From positions 1-50,495 of the forward strand of contig NZ_SJXJ01000027.1 in the NCBI RefSeq assembly GCF_004337695.1: a DNA stretch of 50,495 nt, read 5' to 3'. This DNA comes from Tenacibaculum sp. M341. Lineage in GTDB: Bacteria; Bacteroidota; Bacteroidia; Flavobacteriales; Flavobacteriaceae. Positions 31,105 to 40,658 of this stretch are shown here, in pieces. The notes under the pieces are model-generated. The model was not told the DNA's origin and searched no databases. It saw only the letters and a list, made by a program, of their open reading frames with translations. The number at the start of each line of letters is the position of its first letter. Position 1 is the first letter of the stretch. A program made the position numbers and the translations under genes.

Positions 31105-34080
31105 ATGAAAAAAATTTACACTTTTGCCTTTTTATTATTTGTTAGCTTATTTGTTAAAGCCCAAACAAACTTAGTACCTAACGGAGGAGTAGAAAATTGG
31201 ACAGACGCAACAACTCTTGACGATTGGATTACAGAGAATAATGTTTCTCAAAACACAACAGATGTAGTAGAAGGAAGTTCATCAGCAACATTAACAATTG
31301 GAGCTGATGATATTAGACCTAAAATACTTGCAAAAGTACCTATGGAAATGAACGTAGAGTACAATGTATCGTATCGGTTTAAGTATGTAGATTCAAATTT
31401 CGGAGGTACCCATCCAGTAAGTTTAAGAATAATAAGATCAGGTAGTGCTACTACAATATCTAGTAATCGATTTGCTTCTAACAATAATTGGATTGAAGTA
31501 AGTACTACATTTACACCTGATCAAACAGGTGATTATGATCTTAGTATTTCTACAGCTACTTTCGATAGTGAAGGCTTTACGGTTTTAATTGACGATGTGA
31601 AGGTAGTTGAACCAGTTGAGGAAATAGTAAATATTCCTGATGCTAATTTTAAAAATGCTTTATTAAATTATTCTCCTACATTTGATACTAGTGGTGATGG
31701 GGAAATTCAAGTTTCTGAAGCTGAGAGTGCATTGAATGCACTTCGTTTAAATAATAAAAATATCTCTGATTTAACAGGAATAGAGTATTTTGTAAATATA
31801 AGAGAGCTATCTTGCGAAGAGAATAATATCACATCACTAAATTTGGAAAAAAACACAAAATTAGTAAAACTATTTTGTGGGAATAATTCTAATTTAACAA
31901 CAATAAACATTACCAATTGTCCACAATTAGAAGACATAAGTGCTGGTAATACTTCATTAAACAGTATAGATTTATCAAATAATACTTTATTAGAAGAACT
32001 GTTTTTACAAAACGGTAATTTAACAAGCTTAAATGTAAGTAGCTGTACAAAATTAAACTATTTGAATTGTTCAAGTAATCAGATAGAAAGTTTAGACTTG
32101 ATAGCTAATAGTGATATAACAACCTTAAGAGCTGGATATAATAATTTAACTAGAATAGATATTTCAAATTGTACATTGTTACCTGAATTGTACTTAGATA
32201 ATAACCAATTAACAAATATTGATATTAGTTCAAATATAAATCTTACTCAAATTTTATTACGTAATAATAATTTAACCTCTATTGATGTAAGCAATAATAC
32301 GAAGTTAAGTTCTATAGATCTTAGAGATAATAACTTAACAGCTGTTGATGTTTCAAGCCTTGAAGATTTAGTGACTTTTCAAGTAGGTTATAATGAAATT
32401 ACATCAGTAGATATCAGTAACAACAAAAAATTAACTCATATAAGTGTTGAAGACAATAATTTGAGTCAATTAAATTTAAAAAATGGTAATAACGTAAATT
32501 TTGTGACAGCTTTTTTGGCTAATAATCCAAATCTATTCTGCATTCAGCTTGATGATAATTTTACACCTCCTGAAAGTTATTATTGGCAAAAAGATACTAA
32601 AGCAGCGTATAGTGATAATTGTAGTTTAGATAATATTCTTATAATACCTGATAGTAATTTTAAAGAAAAGTTAATCGCAGAAATTGATATAAATGTAAAT
32701 TCAGATGATGAAATTCAGTTATATGAAGCAAGAAATTATCAAGGAGCAATATCGGTAGCAGGTAGTGATATTTCCGATTTAACAGGTATTGAAGAATTTT
32801 ATAATATAGATGATTTATTTTGTGAAGATAATAATATAACGAGTATTGACTTGTCTAATAATACCAATTTAGGAAGATTACATATTTTAAATAATAATAT
32901 TTCGTCGATAGATTTATCTAATTTACCTCGTTTATACAACTTAGTTTGTAGAAATAATAAGTTAACAGCTTTAGATGTTAGCAATAATCCAGATTTAACA
33001 TGGATAAGTTGTGGAGATAATGAATTAGAAAATTTAGACTTGTCTAATAATATATTATTGAGAGATTTAGATTTTGATAATACTAAAATTCAAAACTTAG
33101 ATGTAACAAATAACATTGAATTAGAAAGATTGAGAGGTTTAGGTAGTACTCTTTTAACTTCTATAGATGTTTCTGGTTTAACTAAATTAAAGCAATTTAT
33201 TTTTGGTAATTCTGGCTTAACTACTTTAGATTTCTCTACTAATTCTTCATTAGAAGAAGTATATGTTCATAGTAATGAAATCTCTAGTATAAACCTATCT
33301 AATTGTCAAAATCTAAAAAAACTAGAAGTTTATAACAACAAACTTACTTCATTAGATCTAGTTGATAATATTAACTTAATTGAGTTATTTGCTAGTGAAA
33401 ACTTAATAGAAAATGTAAATTTATTATCAAATACATTAATTGATCTTATAGATTTAACAAATAATAAGTTATCAGAAATAGATATAACAGGAAATACTAA
33501 ATTAACTAGGTTTTATTGTGGATTAAATGATATTACTAGTATTGATGTGTCTCAAAATGTCGATTTAAAGGATCTATTTTTGTTAGGTAATGAACTTACT
33601 GAGTTAGATTTAAGTAATAATAAGGAATTATTGTATGTTAATTGTGGAGATAACTTATTGGAAAGTTTAAACGTTAAAAATGATAATAATACTATTTTAA
33701 ATGAATTGAATGCTAGCGGAAATACTAGTTTATCTTGTATTCAAGTTGATGATAAAGATTTTGCAGATAATAATTCGTCATGGAGAAAAGATAGTACAGC
33801 AAACTATAGTGAAGACTGTTCTGCAACAGCAAGTATTAATGACGAAGAGTTAAGTAATAATCTAATAGTTTCTCCAAATCCAGTCCAAGATTTCTTAACA
33901 GTTAAATCTAACAATTTTACTGTAGTTAAAGAAATAGAAATAGTTGATCTATTAGGTAAGGAAATATTACAAACAAAAGAGACTTCTATTAACGTTTCTC
34001 ATTTACCAAAAGGAATGTATTTAATGAAGATCACATCTGAGAATAATAGAGTAGGAGTTAAAAAGTTTATTAAAGAGTAA
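31105..34080 (+). CDS. secreted leucine-rich-repeat protein with T9SS sorting domain
   Basis: A signal peptide (1-20) leads to a jelly-roll domain of the carbohydrate-binding type (22-168; NLVPNGGVENW ... VLIDDVKV). Two LRR blocks follow, each opened by IPDxNFK and an acidic loop. The first loop, DTSGDGEIQVSEAE (194-207), looks like an EF-hand calcium site; the second (from about 512) is degenerate. The LRRs have a period of about 21 residues (L-x-x-L-x-L-x-x-N-x-L-x-S-L-D-x-S-x-N-x-x). The C-terminal ~80 residues are a T9SS type A sorting domain (VSPNPVQDFLTV ... LPKGMYLMKI). It is probably a surface adhesin. Confidence 0.92.
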   Translation: MKKIYTFAFLLFVSLFVKAQTNLVPNGGVENWTDATTLDDWITENNVSQNTTDVVEGSSSATLTIGADDIRPKILAKVPMEMNVEYNVSYRFKYVDSNFGGTHPVSLRIIRSGSATTISSNRFASNNNWIEVSTTFTPDQTGDYDLSISTATFDSEGFTVLIDDVKVVEPVEEIVNIPDANFKNALLNYSPTFDTSGDGEIQVSEAESALNALRLNNKNISDLTGIEYFVNIRELSCEENNITSLNLEKNTKLVKLFCGNNSNLTTINITNCPQLEDISAGNTSLNSIDLSNNTLLEELFLQNGNLTSLNVSSCTKLNYLNCSSNQIESLDLIANSDITTLRAGYNNLTRIDISNCTLLPELYLDNNQLTNIDISSNINLTQILLRNNNLTSIDVSNNTKLSSIDLRDNNLTAVDVSSLEDLVTFQVGYNEITSVDISNNKKLTHISVEDNNLSQLNLKNGNNVNFVTAFLANNPNLFCIQLDDNFTPPESYYWQKDTKAAYSDNCSLDNILIIPDSNFKEKLIAEIDINVNSDDEIQLYEARNYQGAISVAGSDISDLTGIEEFYNIDDLFCEDNNITSIDLSNNTNLGRLHILNNNISSIDLSNLPRLYNLVCRNNKLTALDVSNNPDLTWISCGDNELENLDLSNNILLRDLDFDNTKIQNLDVTNNIELERLRGLGSTLLTSIDVSGLTKLKQFIFGNSGLTTLDFSTNSSLEEVYVHSNEISSINLSNCQNLKKLEVYNNKLTSLDLVDNINLIELFASENLIENVNLLSNTLIDLIDLTNNKLSEIDITGNTKLTRFYCGLNDITSIDVSQNVDLKDLFLLGNELTELDLSNNKELLYVNCGDNLLESLNVKNDNNTILNELNASGNTSLSCIQVDDKDFADNNSSWRKDSTANYSEDCSATASINDEELSNNLIVSPNPVQDFLTVKSNNFTVVKEIEIVDLLGKEILQTKETSINVSHLPKGMYLMKITSENNRVGVKKFIKE

Positions 34081-34101
34081 TTCTCTTTATATCTATAATT
34101 T

Positions 34102-34139
34102 AAAAGCTCTCTTTGTAGAAACAAAGAGAGCTTTTTTTT
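34102..34139. terminator. bidirectional terminator between convergent genes
   Basis: AAAAGCTCTCTTTG (34102-34115) and CAAAGAGAGCTTTT (34122-34135) close on a 6-base loop. T and A runs on both sides suit both strands. Confidence 0.9.
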
Positions 34140-34155
34140 ATATGTGAAAGATATA

Positions 34156-36345
34156 TTATTGTTTAATTACTAATTTTTTAATAATGCCTTTATTTCCATT
34201 TGAATGAATTTGAATGATATAAATTCCAGGAGAAAGAGATAAATTCGTTGCAGAGAAATTATTTGTTCCAGAATTTAAGCTAGTTTCATACTTTTTCTGA
34301 CCTAAAAGATTGAAAATTGAAGCAGTAGTTTTTTCATTACTTTTTGAGTTTACAGTAATAGAGAATAAATCTACAGTAGGATTTGGTTGCATTGAGATGG
34401 TAGTTTCATTTTCATCTTCATTCCCAAAAACATCAATTCTTTTGGCAGATCTGCTAGCAATAATGTTAGAGTTACCACATGAACCTTCATAAATTCTAAC
34501 ATTAGAAAATGTAGAATTGTTTCCACTTCCAGCATCGTTATCATTAATAAACACTAATCGGTCCATTGAACCGGTGTAAGAATCACCAACAGGAATTGCA
34601 TAAGTTTTAGTTCCGCTACCTGAATAATCATCAAAATTTGTAACTCCATAATTTTGAGTTCCGAATACTTTAAAATAGCGAGAAGAAGTTAATGTATTAT
34701 TATCTTCAAAACCAATACTATGAATTTCACCTTCAGAAGTACTACTGAATTCAAATTCAATCACAGTATCAGGAGTCACAACATAATCAAAGTCAACATA
34801 CTTCCAAGTATTATTTGTTAAAACAATAGAAGATCCATCAGCACTTACAGAAAAATCACCATCGTTATCTTGATTAGAGAAACCATTTACAGTAAAGTTA
34901 TTAAAGTTTAAAGAATCACAATCTGAATCTGGAGGAGTACCTGTACCGCTATTAATAGAAAGATTGTCAATAGCAATATCACCTTGCCAACTAGTACCAG
35001 AAACAGCATTTATTCTTAATTGCACACTTGCCTCACCACTATAAGAAGCTAACGAAACATTGGCTTGATTCCAATTATTGCCTTGTGAACCGCTGATATT
35101 AAAAATAGATGTCCAGCTACCAGTATTGTTAGTTCTGGCTTCCACAGATAAATTTCCAACAGCGTTACCTAACATATGATAGTTGAATGAAAGTGTTGGA
35201 GTAGCTAAACTACTTAAATCGATACAAGGAGAATTTAATATTGCTCTTTTATTAGGGTATCCATCACCATTACCAGAAACCTCTATGTAAATGTATGAGT
35301 TACCATCGTTTGCAGCACTAGGTCCAGTTCCAGAAGAAGGTGTGCCATTTGAGTTAACAATCCAATTTAAATCGTCAGAATTATCTTGTTTCCAATTTCC
35401 AATATTCCCTTCAAAGCTTTCAGCATAAGGAAAAGATGTAATTGTAGTTGTGCATCCACCTGGAGGAGGTGGAGGAGGAGTTGAACCAATAGCACCGTCA
35501 ATATCAAATCTAGAAAAGAAATTCCAGATTTCTTGAGATGTGTTTACATTTCCACCATTCCAGCTATGACCTTTGCTTTGTACTCTAATAAACTCTGCAG
35601 TAACTCCATTATTTCCATTATCCCAAATAGAACGGGTAGAACCACTGCCTAAATCAATAACATCAGGAGAAGAATCTCCATTATTAAAAGCTGACCAATA
35701 TTCCATAACATCTCTAATAGGTTCATTGGATCCATTTCCATTAATAGAAATAACATTATCATTACTACCTGTAATTTGTAATACAGCTGTAGGGTGTTGA
35801 GGTTGACATTGGTTATTGTCAATCCAAACTCTAGTCATACTACCAGCAACAGAGGCAACAGCAGCAATTCTGTTACTTAATTCACATGCAAGTCTATAAC
35901 TAAAAAAACCACCATTAGAGAAACCTGTGGCGTAAATACGTTTCGGGTTTATGTTGTATTGACTTTCAATTTGATCAATCATAGCATTGGTAAATCCAAC
36001 ATCATCTTGATTACCACCAAAACTATTATTAATTGCCCAGCCAGCTAAAAATCCAAGACCTTGTGGTGTTGCAAAAATAAATTGATTGTCTTCTGCTAAT
36101 TGCTGAAAAGCACTTTGATTATACTGAACATCAATGTTATTTGTAAAACCATGGTAGTTTAAAATTAATGGACTTGGTTTACTTGCATCGTAACTTTGAG
36201 GAATGTAAAGACGATATCTTCTTGTTCTTCCATCATGTTGAATAGTGGTATTAATTACTTGTTGGGCGTAACTAAAAATACTAGTGGTTAAAAAAAATGT
36301 GAACAACAGAAGATTGTTACTAAAAAACGATTTTTTAGTTTTCAT
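34156..36345 (-). CDS. secreted PHB-depolymerase/feruloyl-esterase-like hydrolase with T9SS domain
   Basis: A signal peptide (to about 28) precedes an alpha/beta-hydrolase of the CE1/LpqC type (30-285). The triad is S143 in GFSNGG, D196 in GSNDNV and H260 in GHSWNGG. A proline linker (TPPPPPPGG) leads to a MAM- or jelly-roll-like domain (300-465; SFPYAESFEGNIGNWKQ). A second beta domain (480-640) and a T9SS type A sorting domain (MQPNPTVDLFSITV ... LSPGIYIIQI) follow. It should be exported through the outer membrane and cleave esters in polymers such as polyhydroxybutyrate or plant cell-wall esters. Substrate is not decided by sequence. A 24-base palindrome lies upstream. Confidence 0.9.
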   Translation of the reverse strand: MKTKKSFFSNNLLLFTFFLTTSIFSYAQQVINTTIQHDGRTRRYRLYIPQSYDASKPSPLILNYHGFTNNIDVQYNQSAFQQLAEDNQFIFATPQGLGFLAGWAINNSFGGNQDDVGFTNAMIDQIESQYNINPKRIYATGFSNGGFFSYRLACELSNRIAAVASVAGSMTRVWIDNNQCQPQHPTAVLQITGSNDNVISINGNGSNEPIRDVMEYWSAFNNGDSSPDVIDLGSGSTRSIWDNGNNGVTAEFIRVQSKGHSWNGGNVNTSQEIWNFFSRFDIDGAIGSTPPPPPPGGCTTTITSFPYAESFEGNIGNWKQDNSDDLNWIVNSNGTPSSGTGPSAANDGNSYIYIEVSGNGDGYPNKRAILNSPCIDLSSLATPTLSFNYHMLGNAVGNLSVEARTNNTGSWTSIFNISGSQGNNWNQANVSLASYSGEASVQLRINAVSGTSWQGDIAIDNLSINSGTGTPPDSDCDSLNFNNFTVNGFSNQDNDGDFSVSADGSSIVLTNNTWKYVDFDYVVTPDTVIEFEFSSTSEGEIHSIGFEDNNTLTSSRYFKVFGTQNYGVTNFDDYSGSGTKTYAIPVGDSYTGSMDRLVFINDNDAGSGNNSTFSNVRIYEGSCGNSNIIASRSAKRIDVFGNEDENETTISMQPNPTVDLFSITVNSKSNEKTTASIFNLLGQKKYETSLNSGTNNFSATNLSLSPGIYIIQIHSNGNKGIIKKLVIKQ

Positions 36346-36377
36346 TTTGAAGGGTTTAGGTTAATTAATTAAATGAT

Positions 36378-36401
36378 ATTTATTATGCATGCATAATAAA
36401 T
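36378..36401. promoter_or_regulatory. 24-bp perfect palindrome, candidate operator
   Basis: The sequence from 36378 to 36401 is its own exact reverse complement, centred on TGCATGCA. It lies 33 bases upstream of the esterase start (minus strand, 36345) and about 230 bases before the plus-strand gene at 36633. A dimeric regulator site is the simplest reading. Confidence 0.5.
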
Positions 36402-36632
36402 TCGATTTCTAATTTAGTTAAAATTTAATAAATTAACAATTTTAGTGTGTGAAAATTATTAAATATGTGATTTTTTTAGAGGTGATTTTCTTTTTAGTAT
36501 TAAAGAAAGTTCTGTTTTACTAATTAAAAGCCATCTTTTCCTTGTTAAAAAGGCTCTTTTACTCATTGTTTGTTTTTAAATAGTATATCAAATCATAAGT
36601 TTGATTCATATCAATCAAATAAATATTATACT

Positions 36633-37307
36633 ATGAGAGAACAATTTAATTTAGAGATTAAAGAACCATGCAAAGAGAATTTCAATCAATTTGAAAAAAC
36701 AGATAAAGGAGGTTTTTGTGGTTCATGTGAGAAAGAAGTTGTTGATTTTACAGGAATGAATACAAAAGAGATTATTACTTATTTTAAACAAAATGATACT
36801 GAAAAAACTTGTGGTAGACTTGCTAATATTCAATTAACAACTTATGGAGGTAATACAAAACCTAAAAGAAGAAATTATGTAGCTAAAATGGGGTTTGCAT
36901 GTTTGTCTTTATTTGGTGCCAGTACCTTGCAAGCGCAAGTAAGTAAGCCAACTCCTGTTATAGAAGTAAAATCACCAGAAAAACAAATTAAGCAGCAGCA
37001 ACAAATTAAAGTAAAAGGAGTGGTTTCTGATTCAAATGATCCATTACCTGGTGCTAATGTTTTATTACAAGGTACTTCAATTGGTGTAGAAACTGATTTT
37101 GATGGTAAGTTTACATTTCCGAAACTATTAAAAAAAGGAGATGTGTTGGTAGTTAGTTTTATAGGATGCGAATCTAAAAAGATTGTTATTAAAGATGATA
37201 TAACAGCTTCGAATATTTCATTAGATATAAAACTGAAGAACGATACCCATATTTTAATGGGATCTGTTGATGTAAAGAAGGTATATTCATCTAAAAAGAC
37301 AAAGTAA
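36633..37307 (+). CDS. carboxypeptidase-regulatory-like domain protein with N-terminal Cys motif
   Basis: I start at the internal ATG (M-R-E-Q-F-N-L-E-I), giving 224 residues; the longer frame adds 21 unlikely residues. Residues 1-65 are a small Cys-containing domain (PCKENFNQFEKTDKGGFCGSCEKEVVDF split as C11, C27, C30), plausibly zinc-binding. One membrane segment follows (about 88-102, ending LQAQ). Residues 125-215 form a carboxypeptidase-regulatory-like beta sandwich (VKGVVSDSNDPLPGANVLLQG). The domain order implies cytoplasmic Cys domain and periplasmic sandwich. It lies 5 bases before the transglutaminase-like gene, so the two are co-expressed. Confidence 0.75.
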   Translation: MREQFNLEIKEPCKENFNQFEKTDKGGFCGSCEKEVVDFTGMNTKEIITYFKQNDTEKTCGRLANIQLTTYGGNTKPKRRNYVAKMGFACLSLFGASTLQAQVSKPTPVIEVKSPEKQIKQQQQIKVKGVVSDSNDPLPGANVLLQGTSIGVETDFDGKFTFPKLLKKGDVLVVSFIGCESKKIVIKDDITASNISLDIKLKNDTHILMGSVDVKKVYSSKKTK

Positions 37308-37312
37308 CATAG

Positions 37313-38311
37313 ATGATTAAAAAAGTTGCATTCCTACTTTGGTTATTTGTAAGCATTGCTTTACATGCACAAATAGAAGATTTTAAACATGTTGATTTTA
37401 CAAAAGCAGATAATATTGCAAGTTTAAATAAGGGGCAGAAATTGACCAATTTGCCTCTTTTAGCACATAAATTAACATCAAAATTAACGACAGATATTGA
37501 GAAATTTAGAGCTATTTATAAGTGGGTTTGCAACAATATTCATTACGATTTTAACGCCTTTAATACCATTAATAAAAAAAGGAGAAAATTAAGTGAAAAG
37601 GAGTTTTTAATTTGGAATAAGAGTTATAGAAAAACCGTATATAAAAGGTTGTTAAAACGAAAAAAAACAATGTGTACTGGTTATGCTTATTTAATAAAGG
37701 AATTTTGTTTTATAGTAGGAATTGAGAGTGAAATTATAGATGGTTATGGTAGATCTGTAGTTGCTAATGTAAATAGTTTAGAATTGGCAAACCATTCGTG
37801 GAATGCTATTAAATTGAATGATAAATGGTATTTATGTGATGCAACATGGTCTTCAGGATACATGGATGGTGATAAGTTTTTTGTTAAATCATACAACGAT
37901 GGATACTTTCTAACGGATCCTGTTTTTTTTAATAAAACACATTATCCTTTAAACAAAGAATGGTTACTATCAGGAAAACAAACGGATATTTCTTTTGTAA
38001 ATGGACCTCTATTGTATCCAGAAAGTTTTAAATATCGTGTTTTTCCTGTTTTTCCATCTTCATTGTATACCGAAATAAAAAAGAAAGAGATAGTTAATTT
38101 TGAATACAAAACACTTAATGTAACTGAAAAACAAAAGTATTCATTAATCTATTTTAAAAATGATACACTTTATAAAATTCCGATTAAAAACATCGAAAAT
38201 AATAATGGGAAGTTAAAATTTCAGGCAACTTTTAATAGAAAAGGAACTCATGATATTCACTTACAGGTAAATAATGATATAGTTGCAAGTTATACACTCC
38301 AAGTTAATTAA
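37313..38311 (+). CDS. exported transglutaminase-like cysteine protein
   Basis: A signal peptide (1-20, ending LHAQ) is followed by a transglutaminase-like domain. The papain-type triad is visible: C121 in KKTMCTGYA, H161 in ANHSWNAI and D176 in LCDATWSSG. The domain resembles eukaryotic kyphoscoliosis-type transglutaminase folds, often found in Bacteroidota. It could be a peptidase, amidase or cross-linking enzyme in the periplasm. The C-terminal 100 residues look like a beta sandwich. It is the second gene of a two-gene unit. Confidence 0.82.
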   Translation: MIKKVAFLLWLFVSIALHAQIEDFKHVDFTKADNIASLNKGQKLTNLPLLAHKLTSKLTTDIEKFRAIYKWVCNNIHYDFNAFNTINKKRRKLSEKEFLIWNKSYRKTVYKRLLKRKKTMCTGYAYLIKEFCFIVGIESEIIDGYGRSVVANVNSLELANHSWNAIKLNDKWYLCDATWSSGYMDGDKFFVKSYNDGYFLTDPVFFNKTHYPLNKEWLLSGKQTDISFVNGPLLYPESFKYRVFPVFPSSLYTEIKKKEIVNFEYKTLNVTEKQKYSLIYFKNDTLYKIPIKNIENNNGKLKFQATFNRKGTHDIHLQVNNDIVASYTLQVN

Positions 38312-38330
38312 ATAAAACTCTTTGTTATAT

Positions 38331-39341
38331 TTAATCTTTTTCTGGTACTCCAAATTTTTTAAAGATAGCATCATTAAAATTGTAAAAGTTACCTCTGGTT
38401 AGTCTTCCATAACAATTTTTAATAGTGGTAACATCATTAATTCCTTGCATAACACTAGTTTGCTGCTTAAAAGAAAAAGTTTCGTTACTTTCAGGTAGCT
38501 TCATATCAATTGAAAAATCAATAGAAATACCAATTAAATATACTTCAAAATCATCATCTTGATCTTCTTCTTTACTATTATAGGTCCACATAACAGGAAA
38601 ACTAACATCACCTTCAGTATAAACTTCTTCTTCATTAGCAATGTTATAGTTAATAGATAATTTTAATGGAGTTTTTTCAGATGATTCATCAAAATGAATT
38701 ACATCTATAAAGTTTCTAGAAAATAATTTGTTCAATCGATATTCAAAACTATATCTAAATTTTTCTTCGTACGATCTCAAATTGTTTTTTTCGTAATTAT
38801 CTTCAATTTCTTCTACATTGTTTGTTACTGTTCTTCCATCAGTTTTATAAACAATAGTGTCAAGTGTTGATCTAACTATTTCAGAATACTTATCATAATT
38901 CTTAACAGATATATCTCCGTTAAAATCTAACATAATTGTATGCTGATTTTTCTTTTTCATGTATTGGAGAAGATGATTAAAAAACTTAGTGTCTTTTGTA
39001 TCTAAGTCTGTTTTAGAGGTAATAGCCTCATTGTATTTTGCAATTCCTTTATTCCACAAGCTTTCGTTTATAGCCAATACTTTGTCATATTTATCACTAT
39101 TTGGAAAATCATTTAGAAAAGTTCTGATAGGAATTATTTGTTTGTTTTCTGTAATTTCTAAAAACAAAACATCTTCTTTAAACCAACCATTAGGGTATGA
39201 TTCATAATAAGTACTGAAGTTTTTCTCTGTAGGGTTTTTATTTACTTTCTGATACAAAAAGTATTCAGCAAAAAAAACATTAAAAACAATAATTAATAGT
39301 ACTATAACAGCTACAATATAGTAATGTTTCTTCATTTTCAA
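38331..39341 (-). CDS. hypothetical membrane-anchored protein
   Basis: The 336 residues have one N-terminal membrane segment (YYIVAVIVLLIIVFNVFFAEY) and a large polar domain outside. FLEITENKQIIPIRTFLNDFPNSDKYDKV near the start and a later beta-rich half (LKLSINYNIANEEEVYTEG) give no family I know. It is convergent with the transglutaminase-like gene, with only 19 bases between stops, and lies upstream of bshA on the minus strand without a clear link. Confidence 0.55.
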   Translation of the reverse strand: MKMKKHYYIVAVIVLLIIVFNVFFAEYFLYQKVNKNPTEKNFSTYYESYPNGWFKEDVLFLEITENKQIIPIRTFLNDFPNSDKYDKVLAINESLWNKGIAKYNEAITSKTDLDTKDTKFFNHLLQYMKKKNQHTIMLDFNGDISVKNYDKYSEIVRSTLDTIVYKTDGRTVTNNVEEIEDNYEKNNLRSYEEKFRYSFEYRLNKLFSRNFIDVIHFDESSEKTPLKLSINYNIANEEEVYTEGDVSFPVMWTYNSKEEDQDDDFEVYLIGISIDFSIDMKLPESNETFSFKQQTSVMQGINDVTTIKNCYGRLTRGNFYNFNDAIFKKFGVPEKD

Positions 39342-39409
39342 GTGTAATTTTGTTTAAGGGATTAGAATGAGCAATTATTTAGAAAATGTTTAATATAGGA
39401 GCGTATTAA

Positions 39410-40531
39410 TTAAAAACAAGATTTATAAATGCTTTCATACTGAGGTAATATTTCTTCTAAAGAAAATAAGCTTGTATGTTTTTTAGCATTTTGCTTAAGT
39501 TTTAATAATTTATTGTCATCTTTTAAAACCTCAATAGCGTTTTTAGCCATATCATCAACATCACCTAAATCGCTTAAAAAACCAGTTTCATTATGAATAT
39601 TAACTTCAGGTAACCCACCTCTATTAGAAGAAATAACAACAGTATTGGCAGCCATAGCTTCTAAGGCAGCTAAACCAAAACTTTCCGCTTCAGAAGGTAG
39701 TAAAAACACATCGGAATAACATAAAAGTTTTGCTACTTCGTTACTATTACCAAGAAAAAGAATTTTATCACTAATTTTTAATTCTCTTGCCAAAGCTTCA
39801 GCTTTAGACCTTTCAGGGCCATCACCAACCATAAGTAATTTAGAAGGAATTTCTTTTTGAACTTTGTAGAAAACTTTAATCACATCAAGAATTCGTTTTA
39901 CAGGTCTAAAATTACTAATGTGAGTTAAAATTCTTTCATGAGGTTCGGCAACAGCAATTCTTTTGCATTCTTCTTGGTTTGCTATTTCATATTTCGTTCC
40001 GTCAATAAAATTATAAACGACTTTAATATCTTTTTCAATATTAAAAAGACGTAATGTATCCTCTTTTAAACTTTTAGAAACCGTAGTTACTTCATCAGAT
40101 TTATTGATGCTAAACTCCACAGCTGTTTTATAAGATGGGTGACTTCCTACTAAAGTAATATCTGTTCCGTGCAAAGTAGTTACTACTTTTACTTTGATAC
40201 CTTTATCTTTTAGCATTTTTTTAGCCATGTATGCAGCATAGGCATGTGGTATAGCGTAATGAACATGTAAAACTTCTAAATGATATCTTTCTACAACTTC
40301 TACCATTTTTGAAGATAGCGCAAGCTCATATGGCTGATATTGAAATAATGGATACTCTTCAAGCGCTACTTCATGAAAATGTAAATCATGTGAAATAAAA
40401 TCTAAACGAACAGGCTGATTGTAGGTGATAAAATGTACTTCATGTCCTTTATTAGCAAGTGCCATTCCTAGTTCTGTAGCAACCACACCACTTCCTCCAA
40501 ACGTAGGATAACACACAATTCCTATTTTCAT
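39410..40531 (-). CDS. bshA: N-acetyl-alpha-D-glucosaminyl L-malate synthase BshA
   Basis: This GT-B fold glycosyltransferase (family GT4) of 373 residues joins UDP-GlcNAc and L-malate, the first step of bacillithiol synthesis. The N-terminal MKIGIVCYPTFGGSGVVATELG is characteristic. VVTTLHGTDITLVGSHPSYK (about 113-132) and the E-x7-E nucleotide-sugar motif in SEAESFGLAALEAM are also present. Bacillithiol is a cytoplasmic thiol for redox and metal balance. bshB and bshC are not in the window. It lies downstream of tkt with a terminator between. Confidence 0.93.
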   Translation of the reverse strand: MKIGIVCYPTFGGSGVVATELGMALANKGHEVHFITYNQPVRLDFISHDLHFHEVALEEYPLFQYQPYELALSSKMVEVVERYHLEVLHVHYAIPHAYAAYMAKKMLKDKGIKVKVVTTLHGTDITLVGSHPSYKTAVEFSINKSDEVTTVSKSLKEDTLRLFNIEKDIKVVYNFIDGTKYEIANQEECKRIAVAEPHERILTHISNFRPVKRILDVIKVFYKVQKEIPSKLLMVGDGPERSKAEALARELKISDKILFLGNSNEVAKLLCYSDVFLLPSEAESFGLAALEAMAANTVVISSNRGGLPEVNIHNETGFLSDLGDVDDMAKNAIEVLKDDNKLLKLKQNAKKHTSLFSLEEILPQYESIYKSCF

Positions 40532-40608
40532 TATTGTTTAAATTTTCTAAAAGTTATAAGCGTAAAAATACGTATTTGTTTATGGCAATTTGTTAAGATT
40601 ATAAAAAA

Positions 40609-40639
40609 AGAAACGCCACAATTTAAATTGTGGCGTTTA
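40609..40639 (-). terminator. terminator after transketolase N-terminal gene
   Basis: The arms AAACGCCACAATTT/AAATTGTGGCGTTT are perfect. On the minus strand they run into TTTCTTTTTTTAT. It separates the transketolase gene from bshA. Confidence 0.9.
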
Positions 40640-40658
40640 CTGTTTTATAAAGGCTTGA

